DNA of 19,715 nt, from the NCBI GenBank assembly GCA_045614025.1, contig JAZLCE010000008.1, positions 1-19,715 of the forward strand. Reading direction: 5' to 3'. Below, piece after piece: positions 12,410-19,715 of the stretch. This DNA comes from RGIG4140 sp045614025. GTDB taxonomy: Bacteria; Pseudomonadota; Alphaproteobacteria; CAAHEQ01; UBA3637. Numbering within the stretch: position 1 is the stretch's first letter; each line of letters opens with the position of its first letter. The position numbers were made by a program, and so were the translations under genes. The notes under the pieces were generated by a model. It searched no databases and was not told the DNA's origin. It was given only the letters and a program-made list of their open reading frames with translations.

Positions 12410-13726
12410 ATGAATTTGTTTCAATATAATGAGTTGCAAGAATCCACAAAGTTAACGCCTTTGATGATTGCAACGGTTTTAAATCAGCCTCAATTGGTTG
12501 ATGAATTATTATCGCTTGGTGTCGATGTGAATGAAATAAATTCGCATGAGGAAACAGCGCTTCATTTGGCATTTCAAGAAGGAAATGCTGATATTTTAGA
12601 AGAATTAATTTTGATGGGTGGTGATTTAAAAGCCGTTTCTTTTACGGGAAATGTAGTGTATCAAAATTTACAGTCAGTGTTAGCTCTTCCAGGTGAAGAA
12701 TTAATGCCAGCGCAAGTAAAAATGCGTGATTTAGCATTAAAATATGCGCCAACGCCGTTAACAGATGATGAGTTAGCTCTTATTCAACTGAAAAAAGAGG
12801 AAAATTTAAAACGCCAAATTGAAGGGATGAGCCTATCCGAGATGACTTCGCACCCCAAACAAACAGATATTGCTAAATTTTTCATTTTTACAGATAAAGA
12901 AAAGTTACTAAAATCTGTAAAGGAATATATTGGATACGAAAAATTTAACAAAAGAAAAGAATTGCAATCTCTTTTAGGCAAATATCCAATTTCTTTAATA
13001 CCAACGCCTTTTATGAACCCTAATGAAGAAACTTTGATTTCAAGTAAGGTATTAAAAAGAATAAACACTATATTACCGCCGCATAGATCTTTATCTTCAT
13101 CATGGTTTAAGTTTCAACAGGCAAGTTATGCATTATCTGATGAAGAAAAAGAGTTTGTTGATTCTGTAGGGGAGTTTTTAACTTCTAAAAAAAGACAATG
13201 TCTATATGTACAGCAACATCCCTCTTTTGATAATATTTTAAAAATTGGGTTTGCCAATTGCGGTGAATTAGCATCAGCATGTTTACATGAACAATTAAAT
13301 GAATCCCCATTAGTTCCTTTATTACAAGATGTTTCCTTTTTAAGAGCTAATATTAAGATTAGATTACCAAAAGAAAAGGCTGAAAAGTTTGGATTCAATC
13401 CATCTACAGAATTACAACATGTTTTTTTAATCTGTGAAGAAGGTAAAGATAAAACCATGAAAGAAATGGTTCAAAATTTATCTGAGCCAAAGAAAAGTCA
13501 AGCACTTGATATATGGAAAAGAAGAGCAGGGTATGCTCATGATCTAATTATTAGTCATATGATGCAAGCAAGAGTTTCTTATGCTGAATTAGAACTCATT
13601 CACCCTAAAACACAAGAACGAATGAATTTGGCTCTTAGATACTTTAAGGATGAAAACAAACTTGTGATATCCCCTGATGTTGATGTATCACCTCAAATGA
13701 ATGTCTATGGTAAGGAAAGTAAATAA
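12410..13726 (+). CDS. Ankyrin protein with possible Cys-His hydrolase domain
   Basis: A 438-residue protein without signal peptide or membrane segments. Residues ~13-75 hold two ankyrin units (TKLTPLMIATVLNQPQLVDE, then SHEETALHLAFQEGNADILE with LILMGGDL). Residues ~100-240 are not recognised. Residues ~255-395 contain IGFANCGELASACLHEQL (Cys284), ELQHVFLICEE (His337) and ALDIWKRR (Asp367). A buried NCGExA helix start, a strand-borne HVF and a later DxW are the pattern of papain-like or transglutaminase-like cysteine hydrolases, several of which are bacterial effectors acting on host proteins. That domain call is by eye and unproven. It is a single gene, facing the small gene at 13732-14118 tail to tail with five bases between stops. 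Confidence 0.85.
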   Translation: MNLFQYNELQESTKLTPLMIATVLNQPQLVDELLSLGVDVNEINSHEETALHLAFQEGNADILEELILMGGDLKAVSFTGNVVYQNLQSVLALPGEELMPAQVKMRDLALKYAPTPLTDDELALIQLKKEENLKRQIEGMSLSEMTSHPKQTDIAKFFIFTDKEKLLKSVKEYIGYEKFNKRKELQSLLGKYPISLIPTPFMNPNEETLISSKVLKRINTILPPHRSLSSSWFKFQQASYALSDEEKEFVDSVGEFLTSKKRQCLYVQQHPSFDNILKIGFANCGELASACLHEQLNESPLVPLLQDVSFLRANIKIRLPKEKAEKFGFNPSTELQHVFLICEEGKDKTMKEMVQNLSEPKKSQALDIWKRRAGYAHDLIISHMMQARVSYAELELIHPKTQERMNLALRYFKDENKLVISPDVDVSPQMNVYGKESK

Positions 13727-13731
13727 GTTTA

Positions 13732-14118
13732 TTAACTTTCAGCAAGAGATTTTGTTTTATTATATTCGCGTAATAAAGCTTTAACTTGGCTTCTTAATCC
13801 TTGTTTTAAAAGAAGGCGGGCTGCTTTTTTGCATTCTTGCCATTGAGGATCTGTTTCTCTTAACTCTTTTGATGAAACAGCTTCTTTTTTAAGAGAGAGT
13901 TGGTTTACTCTTTCTTCTTCACAAAGCTTTTGATAACTTTCTAAAGGGCATTCTGATCCTAATTCAGTATGGGCACGCACATAATCGATAACATACTTGG
14001 ATTCATCTTCTGTTTTTGTTGCGGTATATTGAATAGTAAATAACAATACGCCTTGTTCATTATAAACATCTTCTGTTTTTGAAATATCTGAGTTGTGTGT
14101 TTCAATATATTTTAACAT
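13732..14118 (-). CDS. Small protein sharing the DPxWQ C-terminal motif
   Basis: A 128-residue soluble protein with no signal peptide. Residues 89-118 begin DPQWQ and end LLREY, and align without gaps with residues 175-204 of the protein at 1959-2594 (12 of 30 identical; mostly helical, basic). The upstream part, DVYNEQGVLLFTIQYT, also resembles that protein's ETGEVLFTERSEF, so the two are probably distant paralogues, this one lacking most of the charged middle. AGAGGG ribosome binding site, own TTGATT-N17-TAAAAT promoter. Function unknown. Convergent with the ankyrin/hydrolase-like gene. Confidence 0.82.
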   Translation of the reverse strand: MLKYIETHNSDISKTEDVYNEQGVLLFTIQYTATKTEDESKYVIDYVRAHTELGSECPLESYQKLCEEERVNQLSLKKEAVSSKELRETDPQWQECKKAARLLLKQGLRSQVKALLREYNKTKSLAES

Positions 14119-14158
14119 TTAACCCTCTTTTGTAAAATTATAAATAAAATATGACAAA

Positions 14159-14187
14159 ATTTTATCATAGGAATAGAAAAAAATCAA
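14159..14187 (-). promoter_or_regulatory. Promoter of the 128-aa gene
   Basis: Minus strand: TTGATT (14187-14182), 17-base spacer, TAAAAT (14164-14159, 5/6). The -10 overlaps a near-palindrome, TGACAAAATTTTATCA (14152-14167, one mismatched pair), which could be an operator. Confidence 0.7.
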
Positions 14188-14196
14188 TGAAAAAAG

Positions 14197-14225
14197 TTGA
14201 AGCTTTTTAAGTATTTTTATATAAT
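14197..14225 (+). promoter_or_regulatory. Promoter of the AlkD-like gene
   Basis: TTGAAG (14197-14202, 4/6), 17-base spacer, perfect TATAAT (14220-14225). The -10 ends only six bases before the ATG at 14232, so the expected transcription start coincides with the start codon. Confidence 0.65.
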
Positions 14226-14231
14226 AGGAGA

Positions 14232-14927
14232 ATGATTTATCAAGTGATTCAAAAAAAGCTTTTTTCATATCAAGATTTGAAGTATCAAGAATTTATGCTC
14301 AAATCAATTCCTAATGAAAAAGATTTAATTGGGGTTCGGATGCCAATTTTAAAGAAAATCGCAAAGGAGTTGTTAAAAAGTAAAGAGGCGAAAGCATATC
14401 TTTTAGCTCAACCAAAGTTCCATGAAGAAAAAATATTGCAAGCTCTTATAACGGCACAACTTTTTTCTTCGTTGGATCAGATTGATCTGGTAACGAATTT
14501 TATACCAAAGATTACAAATTGGGCCGTATGTGATACTTTTTGCACGTATTTAAAGCAAGTTCAATATAACTTATCTGAATTTTTTAACTTTATTGAGTCA
14601 TATTTGTCTTCTGAAAAAGAATTTGAGGTTCGTGTTGGGTTAGTTCTTTTACTCTCTTATTATATTAATCAGGAATATTTAAGGCAGATTTTTAAAATAT
14701 TGGATCGATTTCATCATCAAGGATACTATGCCAAAATGGCGGCAGCTTGGCTTTTATCTTTATGTTATTTGAAATATCCGCAACAAACAAAAGAATATTT
14801 AACGGCATCTAAATTAGATTCAGATACCTTTAACAAAGGCATTCAAAAAATTATTGAATCAAATTTAACATCAAAATCAGATTATGTGTTTTTAAAAAGC
14901 ATTAAGCTTCATTTTGAGTTGATTTAA
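14232..14927 (+). CDS. AlkD-like DNA alkylation repair protein
   Basis: A 231-residue all-helical HEAT-like protein. Family features: ADxKYxxF-like QDLKYQEFMLKSIPNEKDLIGVRMPILKKIAK (residues ~15-46; consensus 'P...ilGVr.P.lr.iAk'), HEEKILQALITAQL, NWAVCDTFC (residues 96-104; consensus 'nWd.cD'), VRVGLVLLLSYYI and KMAAAWLLSLCY (consensus 'ym.kaiaW.Lr.'). AlkD enzymes remove N3- and N7-alkyl purines from DNA without flipping the base. The start used fits the family N-terminus. Its promoter is so close that the mRNA would be nearly leaderless, and AGGAG ends one base before the ATG. The last 26 bases overlap the end of the convergent glycosyltransferase gene. Subfamily (AlkD versus a relative) is less certain. 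Confidence 0.88.
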   Translation: MIYQVIQKKLFSYQDLKYQEFMLKSIPNEKDLIGVRMPILKKIAKELLKSKEAKAYLLAQPKFHEEKILQALITAQLFSSLDQIDLVTNFIPKITNWAVCDTFCTYLKQVQYNLSEFFNFIESYLSSEKEFEVRVGLVLLLSYYINQEYLRQIFKILDRFHHQGYYAKMAAAWLLSLCYLKYPQQTKEYLTASKLDSDTFNKGIQKIIESNLTSKSDYVFLKSIKLHFELI

Positions 14928-15873
14928 AAATAAATGAAGGGTAGTAAATCATTTTTCTAAACAAATAAACGAAATAATCTGTTAATGGCCATTTTTCTTT
15001 ATTCAAAAGGGATTGGGTATAGCTAAAATATTTATACCATTCATAATAATCAATGGAATTGGTTTTCCAAGGTTTTTGTTTGCCACTATAATGGTAAATA
15101 ACCTTATTAAAAGGCGTATAAGCGCCTTGAAGCGCATTATATTTCAATGAAACAGGCAAAATATCTTCTTTAAAAACAAGATTAATTACATCTTGGTCAA
15201 AATAGGATATTTGATCTTGATAGAGTTGCGTTGTTTCAAAAAGTTTTTGCGTCATTCCTTGTTGGCGCCATTTTGGCATATCTATTAAAAGAACACCACT
15301 ATTAATATAAACCAAAAGATCTTGGAATAATGGCCGAGAGAGAAATTTTTGTTCAAAATAATCTGAAACACCAGCGATGGTTTTTTCTTTTAAATCCATT
15401 TGGAAAAAATTGCTTAAGTCATCAAAAACAAGGATATCGCCATCTAAATAAAGGGTTCTATCAGCTTCTTTTATTAATTCAGGGATTAAATATCTATAAT
15501 AAATTGATTGATTCCAACGCTGATTAATGGGAAAATTATTAAACAATTCCATTGAAACAGGGGTAATATCAATTTGAATATTTTTAAGCTCTTGATCCAA
15601 TTTTTGGATCAGTTGTTGATTTTGATCAGAAAAACCTGCGGTTAATAAATGAATTTGAATAGGTGTTTTTGTGTTTAAAGATAAAGAGGTAAATGCCGTT
15701 AACAGTGGTGTAATATACCCATCATCTCCAGCAAAAACGAGATGTATTGGATTTTGATCAGCATAATCAGTTAAATGATTATAAAATCGCTTATACTCAT
15801 TATATAAGCAAAAAAGAAAGAGAAGAAAAAGACCAATTAATGCACCAAAAACATATAACAGATTCTTTTTCAT
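14902..15873 (-). CDS. Membrane-anchored family 8 glycosyltransferase
   Basis: A 323-residue protein. One N-terminal membrane anchor (residues ~6-24, LYVFGALIGLFLLFLFCLY), then a GT-A fold of the GT8 type. Visible motifs: HLVFAGDDGYITPL (residues 44-57; nucleotide-sugar site), YYRYLIPEL (126-133), LYLDGDILV (DxD metal site, 144-146), YINSGVLLID (189-198), YFDQDVINLVF (224-234) and HYSGKQKPW (261-269; consensus HFxGxxKPW). GT8 enzymes of this kind add glucose or galactose in LPS-core or related glycans. An anchor is unusual for the soluble RfaJ type. It lies 27 bases after valS and is probably co-transcribed with it. Donor and acceptor are unknown. Its end overlaps the AlkD-like gene by 26 bases. 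Confidence 0.9.
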   Translation of the reverse strand: MKKNLLYVFGALIGLFLLFLFCLYNEYKRFYNHLTDYADQNPIHLVFAGDDGYITPLLTAFTSLSLNTKTPIQIHLLTAGFSDQNQQLIQKLDQELKNIQIDITPVSMELFNNFPINQRWNQSIYYRYLIPELIKEADRTLYLDGDILVFDDLSNFFQMDLKEKTIAGVSDYFEQKFLSRPLFQDLLVYINSGVLLIDMPKWRQQGMTQKLFETTQLYQDQISYFDQDVINLVFKEDILPVSLKYNALQGAYTPFNKVIYHYSGKQKPWKTNSIDYYEWYKYFSYTQSLLNKEKWPLTDYFVYLFRKMIYYPSFIFKSTQNEA

Positions 15874-15900
15874 TCTCTTTCCTTTATTTATTTTGTTATT

Positions 15901-18504
15901 TTATGCTTTAACTTTTTTTTCATCTTCTCCAAAAATGCAAGTTGTTAAAGCAAGTGTTTCACCTTCAACAAAAGAAATGTTGTTTTCCTTAATGTTTGCA
16001 GCATTAATAATATCTTCTTTTGAAAGAGCTTGAACATCAAGAGCGTTTTTAGGAGTTGAAACAACCATTTCTAAAACAGGTGTTTTAACAGAACGTTTTT
16101 GTTCGGCTTTTTCTTTTCTGATTAAGTTAATTAATGCAACAGCGGCATCATAAACAGCTGCATTTCCTTGGATTGAATCAAATTCAGATGCCATTGGGAA
16201 TGGTGCTTTATGAATGGAATCATTAGATGAATTCCAAGGTCTTGATTGCCAGATTTCTTCTGTTGTAAAGGCAAGGGCAGGGGCAAACAAGCGCATTAAA
16301 ACATCAATTGTTAACATTAATGTTGAAACAGCTGAAACAGGATTTTCGCTGTATGCACGACCCTTAATCAATTCAAGATAGTTATCACAGAAATCCCAGA
16401 AGCATTTTTCTGTTAATTCAAGAGCGAACGCATAGTCATTGTTTTCAAATGCTTTATTGGCGCTGATCACAACATCTTTTAACTTCATTGCCCAAGCTTT
16501 ATCTAAATCTGATGTGATATTTGGCATATAATCATTTGATAAGTTAATGCCTGATTTTTCAACCATCATAAAGCTGAATTTGCTGGCATTAAAGATTTTC
16601 ATGGTTAATTTTCTGCCTTGTTCCATGATTTGTTCTTCAAAAGCAGTATCAATACCAAGTTTTGCTCTTGAAGCCCAGTAACGAACAGCATCCGCAGAAT
16701 GTTTAACCAATAAGTCCATTGGAGTCACAACGTTTCCTTTTGATTTGCTCATTTTTTTGCGATCTGGATCCAAAATAAAGCCACTGATTAAAGCTTCATT
16801 CCATGGTGTTTTCCCTTCATGAGCAAAGGCTTTCATAATGGTATAGAATGCCCAAGTTCTGATAATATCATGAGCTTGTGGGCGCACATCAAATGGCAAA
16901 GAAAGGTTATGACCTTCTGGAGCATGAGCCAATGCAATTTGAGGAGTTAAAGAACTCGTTGCCCAAGTATCCATCACATCTTTATCAGCTGTGAACCCAT
17001 TTGGTTTATCGCGCATATCTTCTGTATATCCATTTGGTGCTGTTGTTGATGGATCAACTGGCAATTGTTCCAAAGTTGCATAAATTGGATGATCAAAATC
17101 TGGATTTTTGTTTTCATCTAATGGATACCAAACAGGGAATGGAACACCAAAGAATCTTTGACGAGAAATGCACCAATCTTGGTTTAACCCTTCAACCCAA
17201 GCTTCATAACGAGATTGCATGTGAGCTGGAGTCCATTTAATTTTTCTTCCAGATTCAAGCAAATCTTCTTTATGTTTTAAAATTGAAATAAACCATTGAC
17301 GTGAAGAAACAAATTCAAGAGGGATATTCCCTTTTTCATAGAATTTAACAGGATGCATTAATGGTTTTGGTTCACCAAGTAAAGCACCACATTCGCGCAA
17401 CATTTCAACAACTTGAGCTCTGGCATCTTTAACTTTTAAGCCTGCCATGCGAGCAAAGTTTGCTTGAGCTTTTTCTTTATTTAAAGTAACGAAAGCGCCT
17501 TCGCCATAAGTAACATTGATAATGCGGCCATCTAATCCAATAATTTGTTTAATTGGTAATCCAGATTGTTTCCACCAAGCAACGTCAGCAGCGTCACCAA
17601 ATGTACAAACCATCATGATACCCGTTCCTTTTTCCATTTCAGCATGTTCAGATGGAACAATTGGAACAGGAATGTCAAAAAGTGGCACAATGGCTTTTTT
17701 CCCAAAGAAAGGTTTATATCTTTCATCATCTGGGTGGGCTACAACGGCAATACAAGCAGGCAAGAATTCAGGTCTTGTTGTGGCAATTGTAAAGGTTGTA
17801 TCTGATCCTTCAACTTTAAATTCAATGTCATGGAAGAAACCCGCTGTTTCGCGGTCTTCAATTTCAGCTTGAGCAATGGCAGATTGGAAAGTAACATCCC
17901 ACATTGTTGGAGCTTCAACAGATTTAGCCAAGCCTTTTTCAATTAAATCTAAGAAGGATTTTTGAGCTTCTTTAATTGATTTAGCATCAATTGTTGAATA
18001 TTTAAGTGACCAGTCATAAGAATGGCCAATATGATGGAAAATATCTTCAAATGCTTTTTCATCAACACTTGTTAATTCTTCGCAAGCTTCAATAAAGTTT
18101 TGACGAGAAACTTCTTGTCTTTTTTCATCACTTTTTGGATTATGGACTGGTTTGAAATTTGGATCATAAGCAATATCTGGATTACAAGCAATGTTGTAAT
18201 AATTTTGAACACGTCTTTCCGTTGGAAGACCATTATCATCCCAACCGATTGGATAGAAAATTGATTTACCTTTCATACGGTTATAACGAACCATCACGTC
18301 AGTTTGTGTATATGAAAAGATATGTCCAATATGTAAAGAACCAGAAACCGTTGGAGGAGGGGTATCTACCACAAAAGTGTTATCTCTTGAGGCTGTTTTA
18401 TCAAAAGAATATGTTTGATTTTCTTCCCAAAAACGAATGGCTCTTTCTTCAATCTCAGCAGGATTGAATTTATCGTCTAATTTCTTTTCATTTTTATATT
18501 GCAT
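15901..18504 (-). CDS. valS: Valyl-tRNA synthetase
   Basis: An 867-residue class I synthetase charging tRNA-Val. Complete: TPPPTVSGSLHIGHIFSYTQ (HIGH at 58-61), the CP1 editing region (TTRPEFLPACIAVVAHPDDERY and VMDTWATSSLTPQIA), WCISRQRFFGVPFPVWYP, and KMSKSKGNVVTP (584-588). The C-terminal anticodon-binding domain ends with KEKAEQKRSVKTPVLE. At 867 residues it is shorter than E. coli ValS (951) and lacks its long C-terminal coiled coil; it fits the archaeal-like type known from Rickettsia and relatives. AAGGATATAA is duplicated before the ATG as the ribosome binding site. It has its own promoter and heads a two-gene unit with the glycosyltransferase. The tRNA-Val gene stands just upstream on the other strand. 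Confidence 0.97.
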   Translation of the reverse strand: MQYKNEKKLDDKFNPAEIEERAIRFWEENQTYSFDKTASRDNTFVVDTPPPTVSGSLHIGHIFSYTQTDVMVRYNRMKGKSIFYPIGWDDNGLPTERRVQNYYNIACNPDIAYDPNFKPVHNPKSDEKRQEVSRQNFIEACEELTSVDEKAFEDIFHHIGHSYDWSLKYSTIDAKSIKEAQKSFLDLIEKGLAKSVEAPTMWDVTFQSAIAQAEIEDRETAGFFHDIEFKVEGSDTTFTIATTRPEFLPACIAVVAHPDDERYKPFFGKKAIVPLFDIPVPIVPSEHAEMEKGTGIMMVCTFGDAADVAWWKQSGLPIKQIIGLDGRIINVTYGEGAFVTLNKEKAQANFARMAGLKVKDARAQVVEMLRECGALLGEPKPLMHPVKFYEKGNIPLEFVSSRQWFISILKHKEDLLESGRKIKWTPAHMQSRYEAWVEGLNQDWCISRQRFFGVPFPVWYPLDENKNPDFDHPIYATLEQLPVDPSTTAPNGYTEDMRDKPNGFTADKDVMDTWATSSLTPQIALAHAPEGHNLSLPFDVRPQAHDIIRTWAFYTIMKAFAHEGKTPWNEALISGFILDPDRKKMSKSKGNVVTPMDLLVKHSADAVRYWASRAKLGIDTAFEEQIMEQGRKLTMKIFNASKFSFMMVEKSGINLSNDYMPNITSDLDKAWAMKLKDVVISANKAFENNDYAFALELTEKCFWDFCDNYLELIKGRAYSENPVSAVSTLMLTIDVLMRLFAPALAFTTEEIWQSRPWNSSNDSIHKAPFPMASEFDSIQGNAAVYDAAVALINLIRKEKAEQKRSVKTPVLEMVVSTPKNALDVQALSKEDIINAANIKENNISFVEGETLALTTCIFGEDEKKVKA

Positions 18505-18549
18505 ATTATATCCTTTATATCCTTAAAAATAAATTAAAAAACTTTTCGC

Positions 18550-18578
18550 ATTTTAGCTGAAACATATCTTAAAATCAA
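18550..18578 (-). promoter_or_regulatory. Promoter of valS
   Basis: Minus strand: TTGATT (18578-18573), 17-base spacer, TAAAAT (18555-18550, 5/6). The leader of about 40 bases shows no attenuator, in contrast to cysS. Confidence 0.75.
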
Positions 18579-18618
18579 GCATTATTTCATAATTTTATAA
18601 TTTTCAAAAAAATCTTTC

Positions 18619-18647
18619 TTGACAAAGGATTTTGATGGGTATATAGT
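18619..18647 (+). promoter_or_regulatory. Promoter of tRNA-Val
   Basis: TTGACA (18619-18624, 6/6), 17-base spacer, TATAGT (18642-18647, 5/6), eleven bases before the tRNA 5' end. The strongest promoter of the window. Confidence 0.85.
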
Positions 18648-18658
18648 TCTAATCAATC

Positions 18659-18735
18659 GGGTGTATAGCTCAGTTGGTCAGAGCGCTACGTTCACATCGT
18701 AGAGGTCGCAGGTTCGAGCCCCGCTTCACCCACCA
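18659..18735 (+). tRNA. tRNA-Val (anticodon CAC)
   Basis: A 77-base tRNA with encoded CCA (18733-18735). Anticodon stem CTACG/CGTAG, loop TTCACAT, anticodon CAC for GTG codons. D-arm and T-loop (TTCGAGC) are normal. Two positions do not pair: T6-T67 in the acceptor stem (GGGTGTA against TTCACCC) and A51-C63 in the T-stem (GCAGG against CCCGC). The promoter and the terminator at 18741 suggest it is expressed. It lies next to valS, divergent from it. Confidence 0.93.
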
Positions 18736-18740
18736 TTATA

Positions 18741-18771
18741 AAAACTCCGCCATTTGGTGGAGCTTTTTTTT
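18741..18771 (+). terminator. Intrinsic terminator of tRNA-Val
   Basis: AAAACTCCGCC, loop ATTT, GGTGGAG with one G-T wobble, then C and eight T. The minus-strand gene at 18788 ends towards it, and the A-run allows use from both sides. Confidence 0.85.
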
Positions 18772-18787
18772 ATAATAATTTAATGAA

Positions 18788-19315
18788 TTAATAAACTTTT
18801 TCTAATTTAGAAACAACTTGTTTCCATTGATATAATGACATAGTTTTGCCAACTTGAATGCCAGCATTTTGATGTTTGGCAATTAGTTGAGGTGAATTTT
18901 CAACTTCGCCAATATATTCAATTGTTTCTGGGTTATTATCGGTATCAAAGAAAAAATATTGATAAGGAACGGTGTGTGAATATCTTGTTGTTGCATGTCC
19001 TATAACAACATTTCCAGACCCCGTTGAAATGCCCGTTACAGGGGTTACGCCGTAAGATGCCTGATTTTGAAGGCCTTCAGTTATTTTAACGCATGTTGCA
19101 GGAATCTTTTTATATTCAATATCTTCTAATTTTTCGTTTACATATATAAAGCCAAAAACGCTAGCAACAGCAATTGAAGCGCTTGTTGCAAATTGGGAGA
19201 TGTTATTTTCTCCCTCAACGAAGCCTTTATAAACGCATCTTAATGCAAAAAGGCCACTTAATATACTGGTACATGAACTGATTATTTTTAAAGTTTCAAG
19301 CGTTTGATTATCCAT
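18788..19315 (-). CDS. Small membrane protein of unknown function
   Basis: A 175-residue protein with two membrane segments near the N-terminus (residues ~9-27, IISSCTSILSGLFALRCVY, and ~38-55, SIAVASVFGFIYV) and a soluble C-terminal domain of about 115 residues. That domain is rich in G, T and V, with GTSTGSGNVVIGHATTRYSH-like and YQYFFFDTDNNPETIEYIGEVENSP stretches that look like beta strands. It resembles the layout of DUF3592-type proteins (membrane anchor plus small all-beta domain with a bound 'Y.F.v.G'), but I cannot assign it. AGAAGAAAAA before the ATG is a weak ribosome binding site; the promoter at 19353-19381 is good. Single-gene unit. Confidence 0.8.
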   Translation of the reverse strand: MDNQTLETLKIISSCTSILSGLFALRCVYKGFVEGENNISQFATSASIAVASVFGFIYVNEKLEDIEYKKIPATCVKITEGLQNQASYGVTPVTGISTGSGNVVIGHATTRYSHTVPYQYFFFDTDNNPETIEYIGEVENSPQLIAKHQNAGIQVGKTMSLYQWKQVVSKLEKVY

Positions 19316-19352
19316 TTTTTCTTCTTTTGTTATATGTTGTTATTTGGTTTAA

Positions 19353-19381
19353 TTTGTATCAGAATATAGGAAAATCGTCAA
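19353..19381 (-). promoter_or_regulatory. Promoter of the small membrane-protein gene
   Basis: Minus strand: TTGACG (19381-19376, 5/6), 17-base spacer, TACAAA (19358-19353, 4/6). Confidence 0.65.
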
Positions 19382-19497
19382 TATTTTTTTATTTTAGATA
19401 TATTTTGACAAAAGATATGTGGTGTGTTATTGATATAGCATATTTAAATTTAATGAAAGCTTGTTATCATGACAAACAACATTGAGTTATAGTAAGT

Positions 19498-19715
19498 TTA
19501 TTCGCGTATATGCTCTGTTGTTTTAATTTTATTTGGTTGTGTTTTTTGAATGATTTTAATTGGTTCTTTGGGTTGAGAGGGCGTTTGAGCGTTATTTTCA
19601 TCTAGCATTTTCATTCCACAAGCAATTAAACAAAAAATGGCAATGCCGCTCACCATGATAGCACTATCTATTTTTTCACGTTTCTTAAAATAAAGATAAT
19701 AAAAAGAAAAGGTCT
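19498..19715 (-). CDS. C-terminal part of an unknown membrane protein (cut by window edge)
   Basis: An open frame of about 72 codons runs from the window edge to a TAA at 19500-19498. It reads TFSFYYLYFKKREKIDSAI, then a membrane segment MVSGIAIFCLIACGMKML, then a hydrophilic tail ENNAQTPSQPKEPIKII and ending KTTEHIRE. The stretch before the membrane segment, FYYLYF, may be the end of a previous membrane helix. It is upstream of the 175-residue membrane protein, with about 180 bases between them, so it is probably a separate transcript. Unrecognised. An internal ATG start at MVSGI is possible if the frame does not continue beyond the edge. Confidence 0.6.
   Translation of the reverse strand, partial: TFSFYYLYFKKREKIDSAIMVSGIAIFCLIACGMKMLDENNAQTPSQPKEPIKIIQKTQPNKIKTTEHIRE

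Noticed and set aside
12784..13458. Two minus-strand frames inside the ankyrin/hydrolase-like gene
   Set aside because: They are antisense to a well-supported gene, with no RBS or promoter.
14152..14167. Near-palindrome TGACAAAATTTTATCA in the promoter of the 128-aa gene as a firm operator
   Set aside because: It has one mismatched pair, is very AT-rich and overlaps the -10 box; chance is a sufficient explanation, so it is only mentioned with the promoter.
15330..18467. Several plus-strand frames inside the glycosyltransferase and valS genes
   Set aside because: They lie antisense to conserved coding sequence with all family motifs in the other strand.

Overview
The window is AT-rich bacterial DNA with dense small operons, strong GGAGG-type ribosome binding sites and clear TTGACA-N17-TATAAT-like promoters. 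Several things suggest an alphaproteobacterium, perhaps a host-associated or gut lineage: the 867-residue valyl-tRNA synthetase of the shorter type known from Rickettsia-like bacteria, three ankyrin-repeat proteins, and a C-rich secreted repeat protein. This placement is inference; there is no rRNA to settle it. No CRISPR array, transposase, phage gene or replication origin was seen.

Left part (1-3083). The 5' end of cysS (cysteinyl-tRNA synthetase, minus strand) is cut by the window edge. Upstream of it, promoter, a 14-codon leader peptide with five consecutive Cys codons, a potential antiterminator and an intrinsic terminator form a textbook-like attenuator that would tune cysS to charged tRNA-Cys. 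This is the most striking item in the window. Then come a small secreted L,D-transpeptidase-like protein, an unknown coiled-coil protein behind an 18-bp perfect palindrome, and an XRE-family regulator.

Middle (3084-9395). A minus-strand operon encodes two ankyrin proteins and a PHP-family phosphoesterase, with a 1-base stop/start overlap between the last two. After a 490-bp gene-free stretch with a GC-rich hairpin, a plus-strand pair follows: a histidine phosphatase and a divergent Ham1/RdgB-like protein that lacks the usual base-recognition motifs. Then a small unknown gene, an orphan Phd/YefM antitoxin, and a nucleoside 2-deoxyribosyltransferase-like gene.

Right-middle (9396-14118). A cysteine-rich exported repeat protein is followed by a DUF2157/GDYXXLXY membrane-protein pair. 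This pair lies between two ~195-bp direct repeats that are about 95 % identical. The repeats are hairpin-rich and are bounded by tRNA 3'-end-like sequence; the second abuts a real tRNA-Thr(GGT). Next come an ankyrin protein with a possible Cys-His-Asp hydrolase domain and, tail to tail with it, a small protein that shares its C-terminal motif with the unknown protein at 1959-2594.

Right end (14119-19715). An AlkD-like DNA glycosylase gene converges with and overlaps a valS-glycosyltransferase (GT8) operon. tRNA-Val(CAC) has its own promoter and terminator. Two small membrane-protein genes on the minus strand, the last cut by the window edge, close the window.
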